Shown here: positions 1 through 12,200 of the stretch, piece after piece
Layout: the number at the start of each line of letters is the position of its first letter
How positions within the stretch are numbered: position 1 is the first letter of the stretch
Assembly: GCA_026874595.1 (NCBI GenBank)
Contig: CM049306.1
Location: forward strand, 29,069,519-29,133,518
Source: Sipunculus nudus
Taxonomy: Eukaryota; Annelida; Sipuncula; Golfingiida; Sipunculidae
Length of the DNA stretch: 64,000 nucleotides
Direction: 5' to 3'
Position numbers and translations under genes: made by a program
Notes under the pieces: model-generated
Databases searched by the model: none
Told to the model about the DNA's origin: nothing
The model's input: only the letters and a program-made list of their open reading frames with translations

Positions 1-142
1 ACACTTGAAATCAAGGAAGGGATTTACTTGTAACGAATCGATTACGAGTAAATAAGATGTTTTACTATTGATCGCCATCCCCGAAATGCCCTGAGATTTC
101 ACGAGATTCCGTTCATGCATGATTCCGTGAGTTATGTTGTGA

Positions 143-245
143 ATAAACACACGAACACACACAAACACACACAAACGCACACAAACACACACGAACACAC
201 AAACACACACGAACACACACAAACACACACAAACACACACGAACA
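143..245. repeat. CA-rich microsatellite
   Basis: Imperfect repeat of CACACAAA and CACACGAA blocks. The open frames that cross it are low-complexity artefacts. Confidence 0.9.
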
Positions 246-354
246 GGATGAACGCATACGCTCCTGACGAAGGCAATAAAATGTGAACAATCTTTGTTAA
301 AACGCTTACTTATACAATGTATCCACATAAGAAAACTGTCTCATTTTTACGTGA

Positions 355-510
355 TGCTACGCTCCACACGCAGCGGTTATACACTACACAGTCGTACCAC
401 ATCTTCTCGTGTTACCGCTACCTTATGAAGCAAGACTTTCTGAATTCGAACACCAGGGTGCGCACGGAACAGGGGAATTGTAATCAGACCGACGAGAGCA
501 GCTTTAAGGG
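355..510 (+). repeat. Dispersed SINE-like repeat, copy 1
   Basis: Contains the blocks CAGCGGTTATACACT and AATCAGACCGAC. Both recur in the same order at about 18650-18760, and a weaker relative lies at about 58430-58570. I found no clear pol III boxes, so 'SINE-like' refers only to size and dispersion. Confidence 0.35.
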
Positions 511-1409
511 GGATAGGTTGAAAAAAAAAACAAACCATGTCTGGTGACTGATAAACAGTGTCAGAATTTTCTGAGAACAACTAATATTTTTTTTGCTGAT
601 TTATCCAGTGATGGGCTTATCCATTCCTCATTCCTTAAAGAAACACTTGCACAAAGGTACAGTGTCTTTCTTTATATTTATGGTAAAAACTATAAGGAGT
701 GATCTAAAGCCTAGTTCTAATCCAGGCATGGATATGCAACAAGAAACTTCAGGATTAATCCAACCTTTGTGTATAGTTTTGTACCTGCAACACGGTGTAT
801 ATTTATATACAGTGAAACCTCGTTGTGTCGAACTCGGTTAAGTCGAATTCCCGCATGTGTCGAAGTCGAATTGATGGTCCCTGCAAAAAACAGTAAAAAC
901 CTTACTTATTTAACTCCGCTTGTGTCGAAGTCGGATGTGTCGAAAACCCTGATGTGTCGAGGTGTTTTGTTGGTCCCCAGCTAATATTTCTATTGCTTAA
1001 CTCGAAGTTATGTTTGGATAACAGTTGTGCACGGCCCGTCAATCATGATTGGGCCATGATGACCAATCATAATTAATTAATACCGACAAGGCTCTCACTC
1101 ATCAAGCGTGATGGGTCTGTCGCTCTACTCGAGGTCATGCCGCTTTAATGTTTTGACAACAGTTGTGCACGGTCCAACAAACATACCTACGGCCGCGAAG
1201 ACCAGTTACATAATTAATACGGGCAAGGATCTTACTCAACAAGCGCGATGTCTTACATACCTAGTGCGTTGTTTACCTATTTGGCCAATTAGTCACTCAT
1301 GATCATGCTTTTCTTCTCTCGCCGACAAAGCATTAATGAGAAGTTATTGATAAACCAAACATAATCCAGTCCTTCCCTTTGATGTGTTTAGGATAAACAT
1401 ACACGACTC

Positions 1410-1418
1410 TATATAAAG
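1410..1418 (+). promoter_or_regulatory. TATA box of the Tigger-like element
   Basis: TATATAAAG lies about 110 bases upstream of the remnant transposase ATG. It is a plausible surviving transposase promoter. Confidence 0.4.
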
Positions 1419-1520
1419 GGAGAAAGATGAGATCTATTTCTGACTGACTTTTATTTACCATATAGAGTACGTCATAGTGTATTACTGCTTCACTTTTAAA
1501 TTGTTCGTGTACTGTTTGCT

Positions 1521-1568
1521 ATGGCGTCGCGGCCTGCTAAGCGTAAGCTTGATGTAAAGACCATATAA
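1521..1568 (+). pseudogene. Transposase N-terminal remnant (15 codons)
   Basis: The frame reads MASRPAKRKLDVKTI and then a stop. A short basic lead of this kind precedes the CENP-B/pogo-type helix-turn-helix in Tigger transposases. Everything after it (DNA-binding and DDE domains) is missing. It lies inside the TIR-bounded element 810-1893, so its breakage probably came from the internal deletion. Confidence 0.45.
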
Positions 1569-1574
1569 ACCTCG

Positions 1575-1606
1575 ATCAATCTCTCTCTTTCTCTCTCTCT
1601 ATCCCT
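1575..1606. repeat. CT microsatellite
   Basis: Run of CTCTCT interrupted by T and CC, directly after the transposase remnant and possibly at its deletion point. Confidence 0.7.
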
Positions 1607-1890
1607 CTCTCCACACATACTATTTTTCTGTTTCAGTTTGAAATTCTCTGACGCTAAAAGATATCGTCTCAACAAAATAAAAGAATGAAAAGAAATAATA
1701 ATTAGTAATCTAAAGGATTCATGCAAACATTTGTGAGAACTATATAATATAGGCCCTATACATGTGCAGTATTTATCGATAATAATTAGGACTGAAGAAA
1801 GTTGAATATAATGAACACCGGTTGTCTCGAACTCCGGTTGTGTCGAAGTAAAGTCACCAGTCCCTTCGACTTCGACACAACGAGGTTTCA

Positions 1891-1891
<1 letters not shown>

Positions 1892-1951
<60 letters not shown>
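1892..1951. repeat. TA microsatellite
   Basis: Nearly pure (TA)n abutting the right end of the Tigger-like element. It probably expanded from its TA target site. Confidence 0.9.
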
Positions 1952-1952
<1 letters not shown>

Positions 1953-2958
1953 TCATCATTACCGAGGCTATGCTTGTGACCCAGATCTAGATCTTGGTTG
2001 GTAAATCAAAGTCTCGATAAACTTCTTCCTCTAATAACTAAGATCAACAATACGCCCATGAACAAAAGCCATATTCCTAGATTATAAGTGTGCTCATATC
2101 CCTTATATCCTTTACAAATACTCTTGATCTATAAACACAATCTGTTTATTGCTTCAGGACATGATTCGGGGTAATACATGTATACATTTCCGAGAACATG
2201 ATGAAACTATTTTTTGGCAGTCTTAATAAATAAAATTGTGTAAAAAAGACCATATATATTTATATACATGTATGTATGTATATGTGTGTGTAACAACCAG
2301 TCAAGTAAAATTCATTCAGCTCCCTATGTTCCTCTTGATAAACTTATGTTCAATGTACATGCCTCGTTTAAGGCCATTAAATTCCACTGCTTGGTAACAA
2401 ACTATCCCTGTTATTCCGCTGCAGAAACACTGACGCCATTCAGATGATTTGTCAAACAAAAAAAAAGTGCATGCCAACTCATGGAGCTGTTCTTCACCAA
2501 TAAAGAGACCCAGTTTAAAGGCAATAAAAGACATTGTGACAGTGGCTTTACTAAAGCATAACATTTAGTTCTGCGCTCTGAAAAATTCAGTCTACAGTCT
2601 TTACTGTCACAGAAGGTAAATAAATTGCAAGCTGCCGGCACCATCCCAACACAAAATATCTTTCCATGAAACACATGCATTTACATTGACTAAGTCCGAT
2701 GCATGCCATGTCTGTAGTACCTTTCCAGGGTCATTACCGGAATTGATGTAATACTGTAACTGTAAACTTCCTTACTGTCCTGCCACGATTGAGCTGCTGC
2801 ACAACCTGCCCAAGCCTGCACTGGCCACAAGAGTGTAAAAAGCTTTATAATACAGCATTCTCTTGTCTATAACTGGCCTTGTCATTCCTTCGCACTGACG
2901 AGATAAACATTCTGCCGCATATTTCTGATAAGGCATAACAACTTGACATTAAGGTCTT
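1952..2958. other. Noncoding stretch, nothing recognised
   Basis: AT-rich DNA with short unrelated open frames on both strands. I see no splice-bounded exon, RNA gene or repeat structure that I can support. Confidence 0.5.
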
Positions 2959-3475
2959 TTTTTAAAGGGGCCCAATCACCTATAAAGCATGTTTAAATAA
3001 CATGAAAAATAGCTTCTTCCCTTTAAAACAAATCTGTACCTGCCAAAATATTGCCTTGCACCGTTTGCTTATTCCTGTAAACGAGTGTTAAAAAACAGTA
3101 TATCGGGTCCGAATACAGGTGTCAACAAAAACACAGCTCGTGGGGCCGTGGGCATCGCGGAGCCATAACACGTTTCAATCAGGAGATGCCTCGACGGACT
3201 TGGCCAAAAAAATGTAATACATGTTCCCGCTGGCTAAACATCACGTGTTGAGGTTCGAATTCGGACCTCCGATCACGTTGCTTTGTTATAGTAAACAGAC
3301 ACACGTGGATTGTGTTTACCAACACGCAGAACCATAACAAGGTGTTAAACAGCCGTGTGCGAGGTACTGAGAATGTGTGCTGAGAAGGTTTTACTGGGAA
3401 ACTTTTGTATAGATCAAAACTGAACTGATTGTGTGAAGAATAGGCAAAGTTTTGCTCCTGATTGTGTCCCTTTAA
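2959..3475. mobile_element. MITE-like element with TTTAAAGGG termini
   Basis: The left end reads TTTAAAGGGGCCCAATCACC. The right end, inverted, reads TTTTAAAGGGACACAATCAG, so the ends form imperfect TIRs about 20 bp long around a 0.5-kb core without coding capacity. Related ends occur at about 21210-21240 and 32437-32470. The superfamily is not clear. Confidence 0.5.
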
Positions 3476-4469
3476 AATAAACTGATAGGGACCTGATACA
3501 AGTTATAACAGGACACCTATTGCAAGGGTCGGATCACAATATTTGCTGGGGCTTAGTATTTTACAGCAGAGGCTATTATGGTTCTGTTTATTTTGCTAAA
3601 TAGTGGGTAAAATATGTTGTTACACAAAATTTGTGGTGGTTACCCTGGTGGCGACAACTGAAGTTTGAAGCATTTTCGGCTTCCGCAGTTTCCGCTTTTA
3701 GCCGTCATGACGGACGGAGGGACAAGCTTTCCGAGTAAAACCAGAATCGTTATTAATAACTGCTGCATGATTATACGTAGGTCAACCTTGAATGTAATAT
3801 TTACAGAATAACGTCACTTTTGTTGTGTTACCTCGGGAAAATGACAGTTCGACGAGCAGATTAAAAGTTTAAGAAATTTCTATTGGAAATGGCGTGTACA
3901 TCTACTTTTTTAATTAAATACAACAGCTTACACAGACATAAGCTATACAAGTACGTTATTGGATACAGCGTATATGACATCAAACAAGAATACATAAGAC
4001 CTTAATCAAAAACACTTACAACCACGAAACAATAACTTCACACAATTTCAAAAAACATATGCGTGTAATGATGTTTATATACAGAGACATAATTTCAGCA
4101 AACTGTGTATTTAGGGAGGTGTAAATTACACCTTGAATGGTTACGTTACAAGTTTAAAATCTAGTACGTAGACAATCTTTGAGCATAGCATGACAGTGAT
4201 TCCTGCATATAAAAACCAAATAACATTAAAAAATAATATGTCATATTAAAAGTAGATGATTGTTGCAATACACACATTGAAGTTAATTTAAATTACATGA
4301 AACAGTGTTTTCTACAAAAAGTGGGTTTCATTTTTTTAGGTGCATGGATATATTTTATTTCCTATATATGCAATACTTCTCTCTCTAGTATTATACTGGT
4401 ACATGTATATATTTGTTCAACATAGAGCTTGTATAATTAGTGAAGTTTGGCCTTTTAATTCTTTACATT

Positions 4470-4538
<69 letters not shown>

Positions 4539-5279
4539 TTTAAATAATAATTAAGCGTATTCAAAAGAAGGTTGTTTGTGTTGTTGAAAATAATAAATTT
4601 TTTACTGAAAATATTTTTTCACAGGTATGTGTTTGCTTACCAACCAGTTTTTCATTTGAATAAAAATGGGTTGTTTTTAACTAGTTATAAAACAGATGCA
4701 TAATTCTTCTTCCTCTTTTTTACAAAATGAACTGAGCAAACTGTTTGCTTTCCCGATTTTAAATAACAGAGGATTGAGAGAGTTATATTCCTGTTAATTA
4801 CTTTAAATGTAAACATTCTTAATATTTCTCATATTGTAATGTTTTTATATTTTTAAAAGCTTCATATACAAAATCTTAACAATGGCACTGCATCTCTCCA
4901 GTCCACTTATCAATTGCTTTAGAAGGTTCAGTGGAAACATTATTATATCTTTGTAAAACTTTTGTGTAACTTTCTTTATGTTTATAATTATATCCATGTT
5001 TGTTTTACCAAGAGTGTTACTATAATTATATTATAACATGTTTTAATTTTTTTTCGAGTCACTTGAATTGCGTCAATTATACTCACTTACTGCATTTGCC
5101 CAATTTTTACTTTATTTTTAAGTTCTGCATGTGACAGAAATGTGTTATGTGTGTCCTTTTTTTTTTTATGATATGTATTTTTTTACACCGACATTATATA
5201 TTTCTTTTTTGTATACCGTTTCTTGTTTATTTTTATATGTGAATTATAAAACAACTCTTGACTTAAAATTTCATCAGGA
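3476..5279. other. AT-rich noncoding stretch with TA microsatellite
   Basis: Strongly AT-rich. A (TA)n run at about 4474-4536 creates a spurious open frame. No gene is visible. Confidence 0.6.
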
Positions 5280-5439
5280 GTGTAAACATTCTTTAAGTTA
5301 AATTTGCACCATGCTTCTAGAACTTCTCTGCAGAAAGGGTGGCATAAATTATCACTAGACCTAAGGTTACATTAAATATACAAGAAACCATTCTTTAAAG
5401 TTGTATATTAACTATCTGTCTCCAACCAAGGTCTAAGGG

Positions 5440-5870
5440 ACCAGTCAGAAAGCGTTTAGTCCAAACTATTTTTAAAGCTTCCATTTGGATTTTAAGTGTA
5501 TCATATGTGCATTTAAAATAGCAATTTTTCCAGATAGTGACATTCCTCTATTTGACCATATATTTATTACTGCTTAATTTTACTGAGTATTCCTTTATAG
5601 TTAATTTTTCATCTTTCTCCAATCAGAATGAACATATATACCCAAAATCTTTATTTGTTCAGTACACCATTGAAGAACTAGTCTTTCAATATTTTCTTTC
5701 TCATTAGCAAAAGCATTAACATTAGCATTAACTCTATTCCAGATATTTCAAATAACTCTTTACTAGACTCGATTCCACCAGTAAGAATAACATCTGTGTC
5801 ATCTGCATACTGAGTTACGTGCACATCTACTTGCATACTAGTATTGATCCGAACCTTATAGCTTGTACTA
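5440..5870 (-). pseudogene. LINE reverse-transcriptase fragment
   Basis: Read on the minus strand, one frame gives the catalytic motif VTQYADDTDVIL followed by TGGIESSKELFEI. The YADD box is the RT active site (domain C) of non-LTR retrotransposons. An AIR motif lies just upstream in a shifted frame, and KILGIYV-HSDW lies downstream in another. The frame changes and stops show an old, dead copy. Only a few hundred bases survive and no endonuclease domain is seen. The clade cannot be fixed; the motif order fits L1/CR1-like elements. Confidence 0.7.
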
Positions 5871-5894
5871 CCACATGAACGTCTTCAGTTGATA

Positions 5895-6210
5895 GGGTAC
5901 CTTTGAACAAGATTCTTGATACTTACGGTAACTCACTTGCTTATCAGCGCCATCTAGTATTCAAACTTTGAACGATTTAGAAGTTTAAGATATCTATCTT
6001 TTCGATTAAATGTTAACTTTAATCATATTTAGTGAAGATCTATGTATTCCTTTTAGCGATCCACTCAAATGTATAATAATGAACAAAGGAATTAGCCAGT
6101 TTTAATGCCTTACTCAAACGTTATGTGTTTCACTAAATGAACACAAGATGACACTGATAAGCAAAAGCGGGAGTTACCGTAAATAACAATAACCTTGTTC
6201 AACGGTACCC
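5895..6210. mobile_element. 316-bp MITE with ~55-bp terminal inverted repeats
   Basis: The left end GGGTACCTTTGAACAAG matches the inverted right end GGGTACCGTTGAACAAGG. The similarity continues inward through an ACGGTAACTC/GAGTTACCGT block and a TTGCTTATCAG/CTGATAAGCAA block. The core is noncoding. I could not define a target-site duplication, so the superfamily is open. Confidence 0.6.
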
Positions 6211-8190
6211 CATTAAAAATCGACGTTTTGGTGGCAGGCTGCTGGCAGACTTGAGATCAGCTTATTACACGTGCTTCATGTTGTATCAGGCATTGGATGG
6301 ATTAGCCCTACAACACTCCTATAATACGAGATGGTTTTCGATCGCCCCGCATATACTGCCATTGTGCCAAATCTTCATAATCACAACTGTAAAGCCCAGA
6401 AATGTAAAATTAAATCTCTGGACTATATCTGCAGTAATGGTATTTCCTTTGGTGGGTTTCCCTACTCGTATCTGGCAAAGGTCTCTTAATTGCGTCTGAT
6501 GTTGGTGCTACAGTCCGTTTCACCACCCCCTGTTGTCCGCCTCAGTGTTTTTCGAAGATAATTTTTAACGTTTATGTAGCCTAATTCTTGATTTCCTAGA
6601 AAATTATACATAGAAGTGACAACTTATATATATATGGCATTTGAGAATTGTTCATGTTATACAATTTTTTAGTCTCTTCACAATGATCTGGCAGGTATGA
6701 TGTGTACCTGCATGGGTAGCCATCTTTGTTTTAGCTGGATATATATTTAGAGTGTTAACATAACATCATCCAATCAGCAGCTGTCAATTGAGGCGGCTTT
6801 GTTTGCATATGACCAACGATCTTGACTACCATAAATGGGTCTGATATGTTGTAAAATGTGGTAGGTATTCATTAACCTTGTTGAGAATAAGGTCCTTTTA
6901 GAGGGTGAAATTAAAAACTAAAATTAATCGAGGTACAACTGAACAAGGTAAAACTGAATTAAAGGATGACAGGACATATTAAAAAAAGTCCGTGTCTACA
7001 TGTATTTTTCCGCCTCAATGGATTTAAAAAAAACTTCATGGCTTGATCGTGGCCAGGTAAGCTCTGGAACCATGGTAGGCCTGATACCACTGAATGGCGT
7101 CTCCCCTGACCGGGATAAAGAAATTGCCACAAAGGAAAAGAATCCTTTGAATGAAGTAAAACATATTTCGGTTTTTCTGATTATCTCCATAATTTAAGAG
7201 TGTTATTTCTTTGGTGTTACCATGATCCTCCACAAAATTTCATACTAATCTGTTCATATCTTTTTGAGTAAAGATACAGCAGTCCAAAAATCACAGGGAA
7301 ACTCTAGTATCTCGCAGCCCAGCAGATGTTCAACAAATAAAAGTGTCAAGCGTAATCTGATGATAGCGTCGAAAAGGAAAAATAAGCTTGACACAAATGT
7401 AAATAATTATTAACTATTATCCTATTTCAAAGAAACCCTTTGCTAATGTCCATATAAGACCAGTAAACCAGAGAGCTTGCCAGTGCCACGTCACCAAGAT
7501 CCAAAATGATATTTTCTCAGGTGACTTCTTTCAGCATCATCCTCGCTTAATGAACAGGAATACACTTGATAAAAGGGGTGATCCAAAGCATGTACGTGGT
7601 CCACAGTGCGCTCCCTGGAAGGCCCACAAGAAACTGAATGTGAAACATGTCTGTTTCGATTACATTGACCTTGTGGAGGAAAATGCTTTATAACATGGCT
7701 GCTTTGATTAAATTATCGAAATAAGATATTTCATATTTCATGCTTTCGGGAAGGGCGTGCAGAAAGAGCAGCCCATTCCAACAGTGGGGGTGTGGGTTAC
7801 AGGATTCGTTTTGTTGTAAACTCGTATTATGTTCAAGCAAACATGTAACTGTATTGTGCTCGAGATTATCTCTTTAAAACCCGAATGGAACTGAAGGGAC
7901 TTCGTTAAAATGGGGACGATCGGGGGGGACCTCATTTGTTCATCCAGCCGTGAATTTCATTGCACAGAGGTCCGGATCTTTGTCCTGTAATGCCAGGCCT
8001 TCACAAAGATCTGCACAAATACCAAACCAAAGCACTATTACACGTGGGAACAATGGGACGGAAACAAAACTATTCACTCCGTCAGTGACACACACCGGGT
8101 GGACAAAAATTAAGCATAACGTGTGAACAACTGAATCAAACAGATAACCCGAGAGTACTTTTGTATCTGGACACGCGCAACAACACAGCC
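6211..8190. other. Noncoding stretch upstream of the repeat-protein gene
   Basis: No exon-like segment, RNA gene or clear repeat seen. The short open frames at 6251-6499, 6996-7233 and 7738-8200 overlap one another on both strands and lack splice context. Confidence 0.5.
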
Positions 8191-8203
8191 TCCACTTCAA
8201 TGA

Positions 8204-8256
8204 CCAATGGCGCGCTTGAAGTTACTGCATGAATATTCATAGCCCCATTTATATAT
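8204..8256 (+). promoter_or_regulatory. CCAAT/TATA promoter of the repeat-protein gene (candidate)
   Basis: A CCAAT box at 8204-8208 and a TATA-like TTATATAT at 8249-8256 have textbook spacing for a start near 8276-8280. Between them lies the dyad ATGAATATTCAT (8229-8240), a possible POU-homeodomain site. No closer downstream start of an exon with a coding ATG is seen before 12809, so I link this promoter to that gene across a 4.5-kb first intron. Confidence 0.45.
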
Positions 8257-8275
8257 CCTTCTTCTTGGCGTTTCA

Positions 8276-8315
8276 GTGTGAGCTTTCTCTTGATTTGGAC
8301 GGTGCTGTTCTTGAG
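8276..8315 (+). other. Candidate noncoding exon 1 (5' UTR)
   Basis: It starts about 25 bases after the TATA box and ends at the donor GAG|GTAGGT. It has no ATG in frame with a long reading frame. The next acceptor in this orientation with coding behind it is ACAG at 12801-12804. An alternative start is a local TATA at 12740-12748, which would make the 12.8-kb exon the first exon. Confidence 0.4.
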
Positions 8316-9840
8316 GTAGGTCTTAGTAATTGCTTGCTAGACAGGTTGTTTGACCCTTGTAATATTGACGGCAGTCTCCCTGGTCTTCTACAATTATGAA
8401 GCTAGACTTTCAAAATTGTTTCTACTTCATCATATCTTTGGCTTAATTGCCCCTGTACACTGACTCGTGGACAGGTACTAACTACTATGTGTTGTAATAT
8501 GCCTAATTTCTTGTGAAGCCTAAGGCATAATGTGGGTCAGTCATGCGTTAACATTACATTTCAATTAATTGTAACATGACAAACGTTAAATAACATGACC
8601 TACATACATGCATAAATTTTATTTAAAGTTTTCCATATTCGAACAAATACAGTTTGCTCTCTGAGTTTGCCAAAGACGAGTTACAAGAATGTACAAAACA
8701 TGACAATCTACAAAGCTGCATTTGAAAAAAAAAATGGATATTACTTATATCGAACCTCTCTTCGTGGGCACCTCTTTAGTGGGCATTCACATTTTTTCTT
8801 CTCTTTATTATGTTTAGCTATTGTGGGTACCTCTATATTCTGTAAAGTGGGCACTTTCTCCAGCTAATTTGGGCACATCTATTTTCCTAGTTGAGGCATC
8901 TTCCTAATTACTTTCAGAACTTTCATTTATTGTGAATTTGTAATAAATAACAATCAGAATAACCATTAATTATTAAATATGTATATTTAAACTATTTATG
9001 ATAATGATTAAACAGATGAACAAAAGGTCGAGAGGTCTAATTTCAAAATCATAATAATAGCTTCCTTGAATTCAGGTTAGGCATGGGATACATGCATACT
9101 AATTACTACTTCAATGTACCTGAACATGATATATATTGTCAGACTTCATCCAAGCCCAGCCGGCTGGCTGGACTGGTTTAGGTTTATAGCCAGCAGTGAA
9201 TGCACCCCTCAGTAGCTATTCATACTGGACTGATAGGCATATACGTTGATCTAAGCTTTCTTATGTCAGCGAAGCAAAGAAACTGCTATAGTTAATACCA
9301 TGAGTGGACGCCCTGCTCATTCACCTATAATTACTTGGTACTTTGAGATAAGGAAACAGTGTAAGTTCCCTTCGCCCGGTGCAATGTTTACTTAGCAGTT
9401 GCACTCAGTGATCAACACCAAACACTGATCATCCGCATGCATTGTAATGTACACTCTTACTGTCCAGTTACAAAATATCAATCCAAAACTAAAATATTAA
9501 GGTTTTGCATAGCCCTGGAGTGTCCTTGTTCAAAGATTCTGAGAGTGGCTTACGATAGAGAAAGTTTGTAAATATATATATATATATAATATATATAGTG
9601 TGTGAATAATTTTTTTATTTTTTTTTTATTTTAACCTTTATTTTTAAAACCGATAAAAGCACATTCATTAAGTTAATAAAGTAGGCCTACTCTTAAAACA
9701 GGAGTAACTATAGTAATATTTAAAAGGAGGAAACACTTTGAGTGGCAGCTATTAGTGGGCATATAGTGGGCACCTCTATAAAGTGGGCAGTTGGCCATGT
9801 CCCATGGGTGCCCATAGACGTTAGACCGATGTAGTCTGAA
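8316..9840. other. First-intron sequence, no gene seen
   Basis: Contains GTGGGCACCTCT-type motifs at about 8765-8880 and 9755-9800, perhaps ends of a degraded DNA transposon, and a TA run at about 9573-9598. Confidence 0.4.
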
Positions 9841-9844
9841 TTAA

Positions 9845-10155
9845 AACTAGCAATTACCCGTGCTACGCACGGTTTTGGTCGAGCATTTAGTTCTGATGTC
9901 AAATAGTCTGTCATAGTTCATGTCTTGGGTGTACAATGTTACTGTCTCTTTGAATCCGACATTTGGTATAAGTGTTCTGTCTCTGAGTTAACCTTGTGTC
10001 GGAGTCTGAATGACCTGGACGAATACGTACTTGTCCGAATGGTGGAATGTCTTCGGACAAACCCGGAGCATATGTATGTCAAAAATCACGGCAAACCGTA
10101 GTGTCATAGGAGACGTAAATTCTCACAAATCGCGTTACGCTATTAATATATAGAT
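9845..10155. repeat. Dispersed repeat with hairpin left end
   Basis: The left part holds the hairpin CCGTGCTACGCACGG (9858-9872). The right part ends CGCTATTAATATATAGAT. The right 110 bases recur at 11888-12000, including GCATATGTATGTC and the same terminal block. Such hairpin-plus-AT ends suggest a mobile element, type unknown. Confidence 0.5.
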
Positions 10156-10566
10156 CCATTATATGCATGGTGTTATGCATGAAAGTATAATTGAAGCCGA
10201 GAGGATGGCCGGAGAATTTTCGAAGAATTTGATATGTTAAATCATGTTTATATGAAAATATATATTATGCTGAACATCGCCATTTAAAGTTGCCCTCCGC
10301 GCCCGTGAATCCGCCAGTAAAGGAACCTGTTATCTTGCATGGTAGTACAGTACAGCGCTGAGACGTTATCTCGATAATTGCATTCCGGTTATAACGCACA
10401 AAAACTGAGCACTCGCATGGTCGGGCAATCCCGCTGTGCAAAAGTTCGTGGTAGCATTATATTATGTGGTACATTTAATGGCTGAAAATATTTTTAAATA
10501 TCACGCACTCCTTTCTGTTTGAAAGCTGAGCTAATGTTTTCCAGTGAGGCAGTCACTGCGTTCAGG

Positions 10567-11538
10567 CAGTGTGTTAAACCCGGATCCCACTCCGGATCCC
10601 GGAACCCAAGAAAAATTTGTAATTCTTAAACTGTCATGGTAATTTGTCCAGATATTTTAGCATAATCGTATATTAAGACATATTTTATATTATGTTTGGT
10701 TAAACAAAAAAAATAGTCTGTTTTGCAACAAAATTTGATAAAAAAAAAACACGGACCCTGGGGCACGGACATCACGGATTACACGGACCCCGTTTTCTCG
10801 TTGTTTTGCCATTTCTTTAGTACATACATGTATTTGACATCATGTTTAGCCATGACACATTTGTGATTTATTATTGTGTTTGTATCTGTATTTTTACATT
10901 TATGTCTCAGTTTTTATTCATAATTTTATATTTGCTATTTATTTCATTTGCGTAGCGTTTTAAAAAGTATTATAATTTAAAACATTTACAAAATCATTAT
11001 TTTGGAACCTGTAGTTGCTTGAAATGCAATTAATCAACAATTCCTTTCGGTATTTATATTATTGCCAACTTTAAAATTGCATGGTTGTTATGAACGGAGC
11101 ACGAAACCTGTTATGTGGAAGTGCTCTGATATATCAGTCTCAGGTCCGCTCAACTGTTAGTGCACTTCAAATTAAATCTCCCCCACTGTGTCCGCACTAT
11201 TATATTTTCATTTAAAATAACAAATATTATATTTAGTGTGTGACATGAGTGCTATTTTTGTCCTCTTTTTAGTCATAAATAAAAATATGAGCGGTGGTTA
11301 CTGGGATCCGTCAAAATTGAACAGTCGGCAAATTCAAGTAAATGAGATCAGTCTTCATCGAAATATTTTTGTAATTATAAATCTTTCAGTGAATCGGTCA
11401 TTAACAAATGTGCAACATTTAGGGACTTTGCTCTGTCCTTACATCAACAATAGTGGTGTTTCATCGGTATAAATAATGGAAAATGAGGAAATAGGTTTAT
11501 GGGGTCCGGGGACCGTGGGGTTCGGGTTTTACACACTA
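10567..11538. mobile_element. TIR-bounded element with ACCCGGATCC-type ends
   Basis: The left end begins GTGTGTTAAACCCGGATCC. The right end, inverted, begins GTGTGTAAAACCCGAACCCC. The termini are therefore inverted over roughly 40 bp. The right ~440 bp (from about 11095) recurs in direct orientation at 52555-53010. No transposase frame is seen. Confidence 0.5.
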
Positions 11539-11887
11539 CCCTGCTTTCACTACCGTTTGGAAAATTTTCATTCTTTGAAAGATCCCCCTTTTGAGCATTT
11601 TCCTCACGCGAGATCTCCTTGTGCACAATAGACCTTTTCGCTGCGTGGAGGTCGCCTTTTGAGAAGGGATCACCAATGGGGATTATTTCGGGCCGGTCAC
11701 CGCAAATTTAAGAAAAGCCCAGATAGGGCCCCCGGAGAAAAACTCTGTCCCGCCATCAAACACACTGTGGCCATTGTGTTACCAGGCCCGAAGACACAAA
11801 GAAAAGAGGCGCCCGCGGGGAAGCAAATATTAAAATTATTAATTATGCACGTAATACGTAAATATTGCAAATAAAAGGGGGCGGAAT

Positions 11888-12000
11888 CTCTTCGGACAAA
11901 CACAGAGCATATGTATGTCGAAAATACGGCAATCCGTACGGCGGTATCAGAGGAGATACGGAAAATCACAAAAATCGCCTTACGCTATTAATATATAGAT
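11888..12000. repeat. Second copy of the TATTAATATATAGAT-ended repeat
   Basis: Matches the right end of 9845-10155. The sequence just upstream (11640-11887) does not match that element's left part, so the element may be truncated here or may vary inside. Confidence 0.55.
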
Positions 12001-12079
12001 GATATACACAAGAATAAAGTTTTTGTTAAGAGGTACTAAAAAGTTAAATGTATCGGGTTCTCCGCTGGCTACTTGAAAT

Positions 12080-12200
12080 TGAAGACTTGTTTAACGACTA
12101 GATAAAGATCCTGATTAGATTAACTCTGGTTTATTACAAGTCTACGAGGAGGTCCTTAGAAAATCTACTTGGAAACCTGAAATTAGGTCACTGACCTTAT
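12080..12200 (-). repeat. Degenerate unit of the ~340-bp composite repeat
   Basis: Shares GAGGTCC..GGAAAAT and GAAATTAGGTC blocks with the element at 20375-21185, in the same orientation. It lies in the first intron. Confidence 0.35.

Larger units (their letters stand above)
810..1893 (+). mobile_element. Tigger/pogo-like DNA transposon, internally deleted
   Basis: The element starts with CAGTGAAACCTCGTTGTGTC and ends with its inverted match, ACACAACGAGGTTTCACTG. TA dinucleotides flank both ends, as expected for Tc1/mariner-superfamily insertion. Subterminal GTGTCGAA motifs repeat inside each end. At about 1.08 kb it is too short for a full transposase. It retains a TATA box (1410-1418) and the first 15 codons of an open frame at 1521, so it appears to be a deletion derivative of an autonomous copy. 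A 170-bp relative is at 31701-31870. The Tigger/pogo assignment rests on the TIR and TA target and on the basic N-terminus of the frame. Confidence 0.7.

Noticed and set aside
4340-4543. 67-residue frame ending in Tyr-Ile repeats
   Set aside because: The tail is a translated (TA)n microsatellite.
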